From Euryarchaeota archaeon UBA39 (GTDB lineage Archaea > Thermoplasmatota > Poseidoniia > Poseidoniales > Thalassarchaeaceae), in NCBI GenBank assembly GCA_002503045.1, contig DAQW01000092.1, forward strand, positions 1 to 5,453: DNA of 5,453 nt, written 5' to 3'. Shown piece after piece: positions 1 through 5,453 of this stretch; the first letter of the stretch is position 1, and the number at the start of each line of letters is the position of its first letter. Under the pieces are notes generated by a model. That model made no database searches. It had not been told where the DNA came from and saw only the letters and a list, made by a program, of their open reading frames with translations. Made by a program: the position numbers and the translations under genes.

Positions 1-2417
1 TTATCGAAAGCAAAACCATCCCATTGCGTCTGGTTAGTCTCATCATTTGTTCCAACAGTTCCAGTAAAACCAGATCGGAATCTGAATCGAAGATCAATGG
101 TTTCACCAGCCCATGGAGTGAGATCAATTGAGTCCTCTCCAGTGTAGTTATTCCAATCATAAATGGTACCAAGATAATACCGATTATTGTTTACAGCTCT
201 TTCAGGAGCGTATCCATTTTGGATGTAAAGAATTCGATCATTGTCATGTCCACCCATGTAATTGATGGTCTCCCAACCATCAGCTTGAGACCATACATCA
301 ATAGTACATACATCATCATACAATACTCGGTTTGCAATACCTGTGGAACTGTAGTAGACCATCGAATAACTGACCGCGCATAGCATATCAATATCCAATG
401 CAGCCGTATCAGAGTTAGTCAAATCGATATTCTCAATGAAGAAGGCTTCATCCATATTATTGAGATATCCAGTTTCTAGGGCGCCACCATCCGAGGAGTT
501 AGCGTAACGAAGGCCAGCCCACATGAATCCAGTTGGGTTATCATGAGCTTCAAATTCAGTATCTGCCTTGTTAGTGGTGTTTGATGCAGATTCTACGTGC
601 CATGAACTTCCAGAACCCCATTCACCGGTATAGGAAGAAGAGTCGAGAGAACAACCAGAACAGTTTGAGCTGTCTACATTACCATCGAAATCGTTTGAAT
701 ATACAATCGTATCAGTTCCGGATAAAATATCTCGAACCTGAACCTCAACATCTGCTGAACCACTTACGGTCTCTAGGCCAGTGTTACGAACTGTAACATT
801 CACATTTCTTGTTCCTTCACCGAGTTGTCCACTTTGAGTAAATGGGTTAAACGCTGCCGGGGAAACCGACAAACCTGTGACTCCAACATCTTGATTGTCC
901 AACTCAACTATTGTAACTGAGTCAACAGAACCAGCCCAACCCTTGGAATCAATCCACAAACTACCATCAGTGTAACTGAATGTGAAATCTCGTTGTCCAA
1001 CTGCAATATCCAATGCGCTACCAGGTCCACCGGCTAGTTGGCCAACAATGGCCATTGTTGGTCTACGGCCTACGTCAAAGGACTGAGGGCTTTCCCATCC
1101 TCCAGATCCATCTGACAAAATAATCTGAACCGTATTTTGGTCCTGTAAGTTATCAGTAGAAAGAAGGGTGGTATTTCCTAAAGCAGTTGAAGTAACTGTA
1201 GTAATTGTAAACAAACTAGGAACTACAAAGTCAACATGTCCATCTTGATTGATATCTTCAATTGATACAGATGAACCAACAGCATTTCCAATGAATGCGT
1301 AATTTCCAGTTACCCAATTTGAACCGCTCTTTGTTGCATATGTGACATTCTGATCCCAACCGTCAGTCATAGCGACTAAGTCGACATGACCGTCACCATC
1401 TGTATCAGCAACATCAAGATACCCATCATTGGTTGTGCCCATTGCAAACTTGTGAACATTGTTTGGGTTAGTGTTAGGGTTGTAGAAGGTGTTCGCAGTG
1501 CAATCATACTCAATGGTTGTCACGTTATCCCAATTTCCTGGATCGAATCCAGACTGAGGGCCGTTGTATGGAGGAGATGTCATCAACCATGCATCAAGGT
1601 CTTCACAATCTCCAAGTCCTCCACCGATTCCCCCTCCTGCTACAGTTTCACCATAAGAACCGAGGGTGAAATCATAGTAGTAAGCACCAGTAGTGCCGCC
1701 AAGAGGCATCGTAGTTGTAGCCTGATTAGTCACCTGAGTTGGATCAGGACCACGGTAAATTGCCAATTGCATATTGACAATACTATAATCGAGAGTTAGG
1801 GAAACAATGTCATCATTTCCATCACCATCAACATCGTCAACATCAATTCCTATCATGTAAGGAGAAACTGTAATCGGTGAAGATTCTGTCCAACCCCCGG
1901 CACAATCGCCGTAAAGAACAGTGAGGTTACCCATCACGCCTGGTCCATTTACTGTTCTAATATTTCCTTGGAAGTAAATGATATCAGGGCTACTGTCTCC
2001 ATCGATATCCCCAATCTCTACTTCGGAAGAATCAGCAATATCGTCGAAACCAGCTCGACGAGAATTATTGTTAACTGTCCAAACATCCTGTCGTTCTGAA
2101 AAATCACCATTATCATTGTACAAGATTGTTAAGAAATTGCCCATTTCACTCCCTGTAACGATATCTTCGTCACCATCACAGTCTAAATCTCCTGCTGCAA
2201 TAGTGGTTGGATTTCGCTGAGTATGGTAAGTCTTCTCGTGTGAAGCTATCACAGTAGGAGCAAGGCTAACCAAAACAGAACTTAGCATCAAAGATACCAA
2301 CAGCATTGAGATGCGTCGGGTAGACTTTGGTTGATTCAAGGCGTTCGCTGGGGACATCATGACATTCCCACTCAACCGACTCTTATTGAGGGTTATGGGG
2401 TCGTGATTATTCATCAT
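1..2417 (-). CDS. Secreted VCBS/FG-GAP beta-propeller protein with CARDB-like and jelly-roll domains (3' end cut by window edge)
   Basis: Translating the minus strand from ATG 2417 gives 805 codons without a stop, so the C-terminus lies outside the window. An in-frame TAA at 2430-2432 limits the start. A second ATG follows at once, and another ATG pair lies at residues 20-21. Residues 31-58 form a signal peptide: Lys31/Arg34/Arg35, a hydrophobic core from about 36 to 53, and likely cleavage after VIA58, implying export. Residues 66-505 look like a VCBS/FG-GAP beta-propeller. Calcium loops start at D79 (DCDGDED), D139 (DGDSSPD), D197 (DGDGNDD), D340 (DGDGHVD) and N390 (NQDGHVD). Residues 511-570 resemble a CARDB/Ig-like adhesion module (NVNVTVRNTG). 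From about 572 to the edge is a MAM/laminin-G-like jelly roll, with C586 and C589, LRFRFRSG at 776-783 and WDGFAFD near the end. About ten N-x-S/T sequons suit a glycosylated extracellular protein. Its role is probably carbohydrate or protein binding or adhesion; no catalytic motif was seen in the visible part. The gene follows gene 2 by 51 bases. The family type is fairly secure, the specific function unknown. Confidence 0.88.
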   Translation of the reverse strand, partial: MMNNHDPITLNKSRLSGNVMMSPANALNQPKSTRRISMLLVSLMLSSVLVSLAPTVIASHEKTYHTQRNPTTIAAGDLDCDGDEDIVTGSEMGNFLTILYNDNGDFSERQDVWTVNNNSRRAGFDDIADSSEVEIGDIDGDSSPDIIYFQGNIRTVNGPGVMGNLTVLYGDCAGGWTESSPITVSPYMIGIDVDDVDGDGNDDIVSLTLDYSIVNMQLAIYRGPDPTQVTNQATTTMPLGGTTGAYYYDFTLGSYGETVAGGGIGGGLGDCEDLDAWLMTSPPYNGPQSGFDPGNWDNVTTIEYDCTANTFYNPNTNPNNVHKFAMGTTNDGYLDVADTDGDGHVDLVAMTDGWDQNVTYATKSGSNWVTGNYAFIGNAVGSSVSIEDINQDGHVDFVVPSLFTITTVTSTALGNTTLLSTDNLQDQNTVQIILSDGSGGWESPQSFDVGRRPTMAIVGQLAGGPGSALDIAVGQRDFTFSYTDGSLWIDSKGWAGSVDSVTIVELDNQDVGVTGLSVSPAAFNPFTQSGQLGEGTRNVNVTVRNTGLETVSGSADVEVQVRDILSGTDTIVYSNDFDGNVDSSNCSGCSLDSSSYTGEWGSGSSWHVESASNTTNKADTEFEAHDNPTGFMWAGLRYANSSDGGALETGYLNNMDEAFFIENIDLTNSDTAALDIDMLCAVSYSMVYYSSTGIANRVLYDDVCTIDVWSQADGWETINYMGGHDNDRILYIQNGYAPERAVNNNRYYLGTIYDWNNYTGEDSIDLTPWAGETIDLRFRFRSGFTGTVGTNDETNQTQWDGFAFD
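2244..2327 (-). other. Signal peptide of the propeller protein
   Basis: This segment encodes residues 31-58 of the secreted protein. It shows a basic n-region (KSTRR), a hydrophobic core rich in Leu, Met, Val and Ser, and a VIA-S cleavage-like site at residues 58/59. If translation begins at the first ATG (2417), about 30 polar residues precede it, which is long. Starting at the second ATG pair (2360 or 2357) would give a more typical n-region. Arg34-Arg35 is not followed by the usual Tat pattern, so Sec export is more likely. The cleavage site is inferred by eye. Confidence 0.7.
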
Positions 2418-2468
2418 GAACCTGAGTGCTTACCAGTACATCTTTTTCGAGGAATGATTCAAGCGTTG
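2418..2468. other. 51-base spacer between genes 2 and 1
   Basis: The spacer between the stop of the 218-residue protein and the ATG pair of the propeller protein contains no clear T-run terminator on the minus strand, no inverted repeat that I can see and no convincing TATA element. The bases just before the ATG (CAGGTTC) offer at most a weak ribosome-binding site. This fits read-through from gene 2 into gene 1, but does not prove it. Confidence 0.4.
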
Positions 2469-3125
2469 TTACTCTCGTTCTAACCAAAAGGGAAAGGGAG
2501 CGTACGCATCTTCACCATTCGATCCAAATACTCTCTCTACTCGACCCTGTTTCCATAACCTTCTCATCCATTTACCAAATGCTTCAGAATCCATAGAAAA
2601 ACGCTCACCTAGAACTTCAAACAACAGAGATTCACTAGTACTTGGCCACCCATGAGTTCTAACAATTATTTTCATTAGTGCTTGAAGAATTCGTTCTTCC
2701 AATGCTAGTTCCGTACTTGGTTCTTCTAATGGTTCAAATGGCTCTAATTCGGCTAATGCAGACTTTAATTCGTCGGATGAAGGTACTGGACCCAACAAAA
2801 CACCTAATTTTTCAAACTCTGATTCGATATCCAGATTTCCAATATCTCTTATCGATGAGGGGATTCTTGACGGGTCAGGAGTAGGCCCTGGACGTCGAGG
2901 TGGCCCCCCTCGTGCATCAGCTCTTGAACGATTAGCAGATGAAATCGTGGAGTCGTTGCTATTTCTGAACGATCCGTGTATAGGAACTGTGTAACCCGGA
3001 CCTTCTCCAGAAATACCTAATTCCTCACGCATTTTTTGGACCCAAGATGCGTCTCCTTCAATCAAAACCTCAATGTCCGCTTCAAGATCCCGGAAGCGAA
3101 ACCGGACTGGACCATCTAGACGCAT
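2469..3125 (-). CDS. Unrecognised 218-residue protein with probable C-terminal winged helix
   Basis: This is a complete ORF from ATG 3125 to TAA 2469-2471. An in-frame TAA two codons before the ATG leaves it as the earliest possible start, and no ribosome-binding site is visible, so a leaderless or short-leader mRNA is likely. I do not recognise the family. Residues 5-38 look like a small module of two strands and a helix (RFRFRDLEADIEVLIEG, then WVQKMREELGI). Residues 40-95 are low-complexity and rich in Gly, Pro, Ser and Arg (RGGPPRRPGPTPDP), probably a disordered linker. Residues 100-140 are acidic. Residues 141-211 read as a winged helix: a helix at 141-157, a helix at 164-174, a recognition-like helix at 179-193 (EAFGKWMRRLWKQG), then a beta-wing (RVERVFGSNGEDAYAPF). 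It has no signal peptide or membrane segment, so it is cytosolic. It is divergent from the decarboxylase and upstream of the secreted protein. A DNA-binding or regulatory role is only an inference. Confidence 0.82.
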   Translation of the reverse strand: MRLDGPVRFRFRDLEADIEVLIEGDASWVQKMREELGISGEGPGYTVPIHGSFRNSNDSTISSANRSRADARGGPPRRPGPTPDPSRIPSSIRDIGNLDIESEFEKLGVLLGPVPSSDELKSALAELEPFEPLEEPSTELALEERILQALMKIIVRTHGWPSTSESLLFEVLGERFSMDSEAFGKWMRRLWKQGRVERVFGSNGEDAYAPFPFWLERE

Positions 3126-3245
3126 CTGATGTTATCGGTAAAGCGAGGTCTTTCAATCAATCGAATAATCCTAGCATCTCAGGCCATTAAGTAAACAATT
3201 GATTTGAATGCACATGTAAATGAAGTTCGGACGACTCGGGAGAGC
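3126..3245. promoter_or_regulatory. Divergent intergenic region with possible promoters for gene 2 and the decarboxylase
   Basis: This region separates two divergent genes, so it must hold both promoters unless they start further inside. On the plus strand the AT-rich TTAAGTAAACAATT at 3187-3200 is the best TATA-like candidate. With the usual archaeal spacing of about 25 bases, transcription would begin near 3215-3225, downstream of the TTG at 3204 and upstream of ATG 3246. On the minus strand only a weak AT-rich stretch (TTGATTGAAAG, about 3150-3160) lies at a suitable distance from ATG 3125. Neither matches a strong TATA box, so the assignment is tentative. Confidence 0.3.
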
Positions 3246-3248
3246 ATG
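3238..3248 (+). promoter_or_regulatory. Possible ribosome-binding site deciding the decarboxylase start
   Basis: GGGAG at 3238-3242 precedes ATG 3246 by three bases, a short spacing for a Shine-Dalgarno sequence. The alternative TTG at 3204 has nothing purine-rich before it (AAACAATTGAT), and an in-frame TAA at 3192-3194 prevents any earlier start. The residues between the two starts (NAHVNEVRTTRES) are polar and outside the recognisable enzyme fold. I therefore favour ATG 3246 moderately. Confidence 0.4.
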
Positions 3249-4631
3249 GATTCAGAGGAGATGCAGCAAATCCTTCTGAAAATTATGCAAGATTTTCAAG
3301 CAAATGCGCCATTACATTCAGGGTTAAATTATGATGAAATCAAATCTCGTTTGGAGCCGTTTACTGTAGATGAGCCTGGCGGAATTGAAGGTGTTACTGA
3401 AGCAATAGACGCATATTTGGAAACCTCAGTCCACACGGGACATCCTGGATTTTTACGTGCATTTTGGGGAGCATCCGAACCTGCATCAATAGTAGCATCT
3501 CTTCTTTCAGATGTACGCAATACTACAATGCATTCTTTTGCTGTTGCACCTTCTGCTACAATAATTGAAACTGAGATGATTAAGGCCATATCCAATCTTG
3601 CTGGTTTTCCAGGACATGGGATTTTCACAACAGGGGGATCTAACAGTAATGAAATGGGCTTCTTATGTGCTCGGGAAGATGCTTTGCCGGGTTCATCAAA
3701 AACAGGAATAAATGGATTTCATTTGCGAGCCTTTGCATCATCGGAAGCACACTATTCTGTAGATGCTGCGGCAAATATGATGGGAATTGGGACCGATGCT
3801 CTGATTCGAGTTCCCTGTATAAACGGAAAAATGAACCCCGAGGCACTTGATGAAGCGATTCTTAAAGAGAAACAAAATGGAAATTTGCCATTCATTGTTC
3901 TCTCCACTGCTGGAACAACAGTCAGAGGTTGTTTTGATGATTTAGAGGCCATTTCAGAAATTGCTCAAAGGCATGGAATTTGGCACCATGTTGATGCTGC
4001 TTGGGGAGGTGCTGCACTTTTCTCGAAGAAACATATTGGATTACTAAAGGGAATAGAAAAGGCTGATTCATTTGCATTTGATGCACACAAAATGATTGGA
4101 TCATCCATGGTATGTTCAGCATTCTTAGTGCATGATGATTCAATTCTACCACGTACAATGGCACATACAAAGCAAGGAGATTATCTATTTGATGATCCAA
4201 ATAGAGAGTTAAGTCTCGGAAGAATCTCTCCACAATGTGGGAGAAGAGCGGATGCATTGAAATTGTGGCTTTCATGGATTGAACTTGGGAAAAAGGGATT
4301 GGGTGAACGAGTTGATTCATGCATAGGGGTGTCAGAACATCTATCTAATTTGGTTAAGAAGCATCCAAAATTAACTCTTATTTCCTATTCTTTCTCGAAT
4401 GTATGTATTCGATTTACACCTAGTCCAAATGAAACCATTGAACAAGGAAACCATAGAGTAAGAATGGCAAGAAATTATCTTGAGGATCATGCTAAAAGTA
4501 TGGTGCTTGATTCAATTTTAGATAATCAACTAGTAATACGTTTTACAGCATCCCACCCAAATGTAAACAAAGATGCAGTAGAGAAATTCTTGGCTGATTT
4601 AGTCGATGCAGATGAGAAGATTTCACTCTGA
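3246..4631 (+). CDS. PLP-dependent group II decarboxylase, glutamate/cysteine-sulfinate decarboxylase type
   Basis: This is a complete enzyme of 461 residues from ATG 3246; an upstream in-frame TTG at 3204 would add 14 residues. It is a fold-type I PLP enzyme that should remove the alpha-carboxylate of an amino acid in the cytosol. Numbered from ATG 3246, it shows GGSNSN at 130-135 (phosphate-binding region), His169 in AHYSV (stacks on the PLP ring), the TAGTT block near 221-225, Asp250 in HVDAAWGG (pairs with the pyridine nitrogen), and Lys282 in DAHKMIG (Schiff base). The CSAFLV after the lysine, and the later GDYLFDD and CGRRADALKLWLSW blocks, match the animal GAD/CSAD branch better than bacterial GadB or archaeal MfnA. 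The length is normal and all expected cofactor residues are present. The N-terminal pocket segment FLRAFWGASEP differs from the family's usual sequence, so glutamate, cysteine sulfinate, aspartate or another substrate cannot be chosen. GGGAG at 3238-3242 lies 3 bases before the ATG, closer than usual. The 3' end overlaps the convergent surface gene. Confidence 0.92.
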   Translation: MDSEEMQQILLKIMQDFQANAPLHSGLNYDEIKSRLEPFTVDEPGGIEGVTEAIDAYLETSVHTGHPGFLRAFWGASEPASIVASLLSDVRNTTMHSFAVAPSATIIETEMIKAISNLAGFPGHGIFTTGGSNSNEMGFLCAREDALPGSSKTGINGFHLRAFASSEAHYSVDAAANMMGIGTDALIRVPCINGKMNPEALDEAILKEKQNGNLPFIVLSTAGTTVRGCFDDLEAISEIAQRHGIWHHVDAAWGGAALFSKKHIGLLKGIEKADSFAFDAHKMIGSSMVCSAFLVHDDSILPRTMAHTKQGDYLFDDPNRELSLGRISPQCGRRADALKLWLSWIELGKKGLGERVDSCIGVSEHLSNLVKKHPKLTLISYSFSNVCIRFTPSPNETIEQGNHRVRMARNYLEDHAKSMVLDSILDNQLVIRFTASHPNVNKDAVEKFLADLVDADEKISL

Positions 4632-5453
4632 TTCATTTTGTTTGTCTCTAGAACTTAATGTGTTTTCTCTTAATTCTATAGCATTCCGTAGAACTAATCC
4701 GTGGTATACCTTCAAACTTCTATTTCTAACCAATTGATTTACTTCTGCTTCAAGTTCACTCAAACGAATAGAATCATTTTCAATTTCAATTAACGTGTTG
4801 ATTGTATTGAACTTTCTACGACGAATAACGAAAAAGAACACATAGACCGGAATAAGGGCAATAGGAATCACCAATTCACCAGTTAGTACCGAAATAAACC
4901 AACTCAAAGATAGTTCAATTTCACCTTCATCATAAACATCATCAAATGTTAATCCGCCATGATAGATGATTCCTGTTTGTATTCCAAAATACTGATTTAA
5001 AGGTGTTTTTTCTGAATCCAAATGATCTGAATTTCTTTCAATCTCAATGTCATCTGGCCATCCATCGTTATCATTATCATCGTCTAAGACATCTGGAATT
5101 GTATCAAAATCTACATCACTTGGAGTAGAATCAGCACTAAATGGATCAAACAAATTCAAACCTGTTGATGCAGCTCTTTCCATTTCATTTCTAATTCCAT
5201 CGCCATCGGCATCATCATCATATAAATCAGGAACATAATCTCGATCAATATCGGAACATCCTTTGAGAATAACCTTGGATTGACCTGGAGTATATGGGCA
5301 ATCATCAGAATCATCTAATCCAAAGTGATTAGGAAACCCATCTTGATCAAAATCTAACCATGAATCATTTCTAGATGGAAACGCATCTGCTCCATCCCTA
5401 ACAGTCCAATTCGCATCAGGGTTACTATATCCATCTCCATCAGAATCGATACA
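4623..5453 (-). CDS. C-terminal part of a membrane-anchored surface protein with thrombospondin type 3-like calcium repeats (5' end cut by window edge)
   Basis: The minus-strand frame is open from the right edge to a TGA at 4623-4625, giving 276 residues. The Met at 5183 is internal, because the same repeat pattern continues upstream of it. Numbered from the edge, Asp-rich TSP3-like loops occur at 3-13 (DSDGDGYSNPD), 34-52 (DFDQDGFPN, then DDSDDC), 66-90 (CSDIDRDYVPD, then DDDADGDG) and 113-135 (DVDFDTIPDVLDDDNDNDG). In this family such loops bind calcium and form a stiff extracellular stalk; C52 and C66 may pair. Residues about 187-210 form one hydrophobic helix (LVIPIALIPVYVFFFVI at its core) followed by the stop-transfer RRRK at 211-214. 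The last 62 residues would then be cytoplasmic and include a heptad-like, charged coiled-coil segment (about 221-262). The missing N-terminus probably holds the signal peptide and functional ectodomains. The overall role is unknown. Confidence 0.88.
   Translation of the reverse strand, partial: CIDSDGDGYSNPDANWTVRDGADAFPSRNDSWLDFDQDGFPNHFGLDDSDDCPYTPGQSKVILKGCSDIDRDYVPDLYDDDADGDGIRNEMERAASTGLNLFDPFSADSTPSDVDFDTIPDVLDDDNDNDGWPDDIEIERNSDHLDSEKTPLNQYFGIQTGIIYHGGLTFDDVYDEGEIELSLSWFISVLTGELVIPIALIPVYVFFFVIRRRKFNTINTLIEIENDSIRLSELEAEVNQLVRNRSLKVYHGLVLRNAIELRENTLSSRDKQNESE
4632..4650 (+). terminator. Possible T-rich terminator of the decarboxylase
   Basis: The bases directly after the decarboxylase stop are T-rich (ATTCATTTTGTTTGTCTC). 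Archaeal RNA polymerase can stop at T-rich tracts without a hairpin. The same bases encode the C-terminus of the convergent surface protein, so the T content could simply reflect its AAA, GAA and AAT codons. Confidence 0.25.
4824..4886 (-). other. C-terminal transmembrane anchor of the TSP3 protein
   Basis: This stretch encodes a continuous hydrophobic segment with the core IPIALIPVYVFFFVI, followed at once by three Arg and one Lys. Acidic calcium repeats lie before it and a basic, charged region after it. By the positive-inside rule the repeats are outside and the C-terminal tail is inside. Two prolines lie within the helix, which is tolerated in membrane anchors. Confidence 0.8.
5046..5453 (-). 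repeat. Array of Asp-rich TSP3-like calcium-binding repeats (protein level)
   Basis: Four related units of the DxDxDG type follow each other in the translated minus strand, visible as runs of GAT codons (ATC on the plus strand). The units are degenerate and unequally spaced, so this is an old protein repeat and not a recent DNA tandem duplication. Cysteines occur at the head of some units (C1, C52, C66 from the edge), as in thrombospondin type 3 repeats. The array probably continues beyond the right edge. Confidence 0.7.

Noticed and set aside
1386..1799. A 137-codon plus-strand ORF opposite the propeller gene.
   Set aside because: It is a shadow of the minus-strand frame, which has VCBS motifs throughout. 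The plus-strand translation shows no domain-like pattern.
2302..2327. A possible twin-arginine (Tat) signal: STRRISML in the propeller protein.
   Set aside because: Two arginines are present, but the hydrophobic residue normally expected two places after them is a serine. It looks like an ordinary Sec n-region.
3220..3279. A small ORF (ATG 3220 to TGA 3279, 19 codons) overlapping the decarboxylase start, and a three-codon frame at 3208-3219.
   Set aside because: They are short, have no ribosome-binding site of their own, and one overlaps the coding region in another frame. Chance explains them better than a regulatory leader peptide.
3922..4320. A 132-codon minus-strand ORF opposite the decarboxylase.
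   Set aside because: It lies across the catalytic blocks of the PLP enzyme (HVDAAWGG, DAHKMIG) and has a composition typical of an antisense frame.
4623..5183. Reading the surface protein as a complete 186-residue gene starting at Met 5183.
   Set aside because: The frame stays open to the right edge with the same Asp-rich repeat pattern on both sides of that Met, and no signal peptide follows it.
5205..5222. A short ATC-rich, microsatellite-like run.
   Set aside because: It is the reverse of GAT/Asp codons in a calcium loop (DDDADGDG), so it is explained by the protein.
1..5453. tRNA, rRNA, CRISPR, transposase, integrase, toxin-antitoxin or defence modules.
   Set aside because: Reading both strands gave no matching motif or repeat structure. 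Nearly all of the window is accounted for by four coding regions.

Overview
The window looks like a piece of a marine archaeal genome, most likely a Poseidoniales (Marine Group II) or related Thermoplasmatota lineage. This is inferred from content, not from a marker gene. The grounds are an AT-rich, densely packed sequence, large secreted proteins with Asp-rich calcium loops (DxDxDG), a C-terminally membrane-anchored thrombospondin-type-3 surface protein, and gene starts without strong Shine-Dalgarno sequences. A bacterial source cannot be excluded.

Layout, left to right. (1) Positions 1-2417, minus strand: the first 805 residues of a secreted protein cut by the left edge, with a signal peptide, a VCBS/FG-GAP calcium-loop beta-propeller, a CARDB-like Ig segment and a MAM/jelly-roll-like domain. 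It does not stand out as a simple ORF because it has no stop inside the window. (2) Positions 2469-3125, minus strand: an unrecognised 218-residue protein with an N-terminal strand/helix module, a Pro/Arg-rich linker and a probable C-terminal winged helix. It lies 51 bases upstream of gene 1 on the same strand, so the two may be cotranscribed. (3) Positions 3246-4631, plus strand: a complete PLP-dependent group II decarboxylase of the glutamate/cysteine-sulfinate decarboxylase type, divergent from gene 2. (4) Positions 4623-5453, minus strand: the C-terminal 276 residues of a surface protein entering from the right edge, with TSP3-type calcium repeats, one transmembrane helix and a cytoplasmic coiled-coil tail. 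Genes 3 and 4 converge and overlap by 9 bases.

The genes do not form an obvious pathway. A soluble amino-acid decarboxylase sits between two cell-surface proteins. Gene 2, which shares the short intergenic region with the decarboxylase, is a speculative candidate regulator. I see no tRNA, rRNA, CRISPR array, insertion sequence, toxin-antitoxin or phage module, and no long non-coding stretch: the only gaps are 51 bases (2418-2468) and about 120 bases (3126-3245). I did not find a convincing new multi-gene system. The most open questions are the decarboxylase substrate, its true start, the unknown gene 2 family, and the long cytoplasmic tail of the anchored protein.
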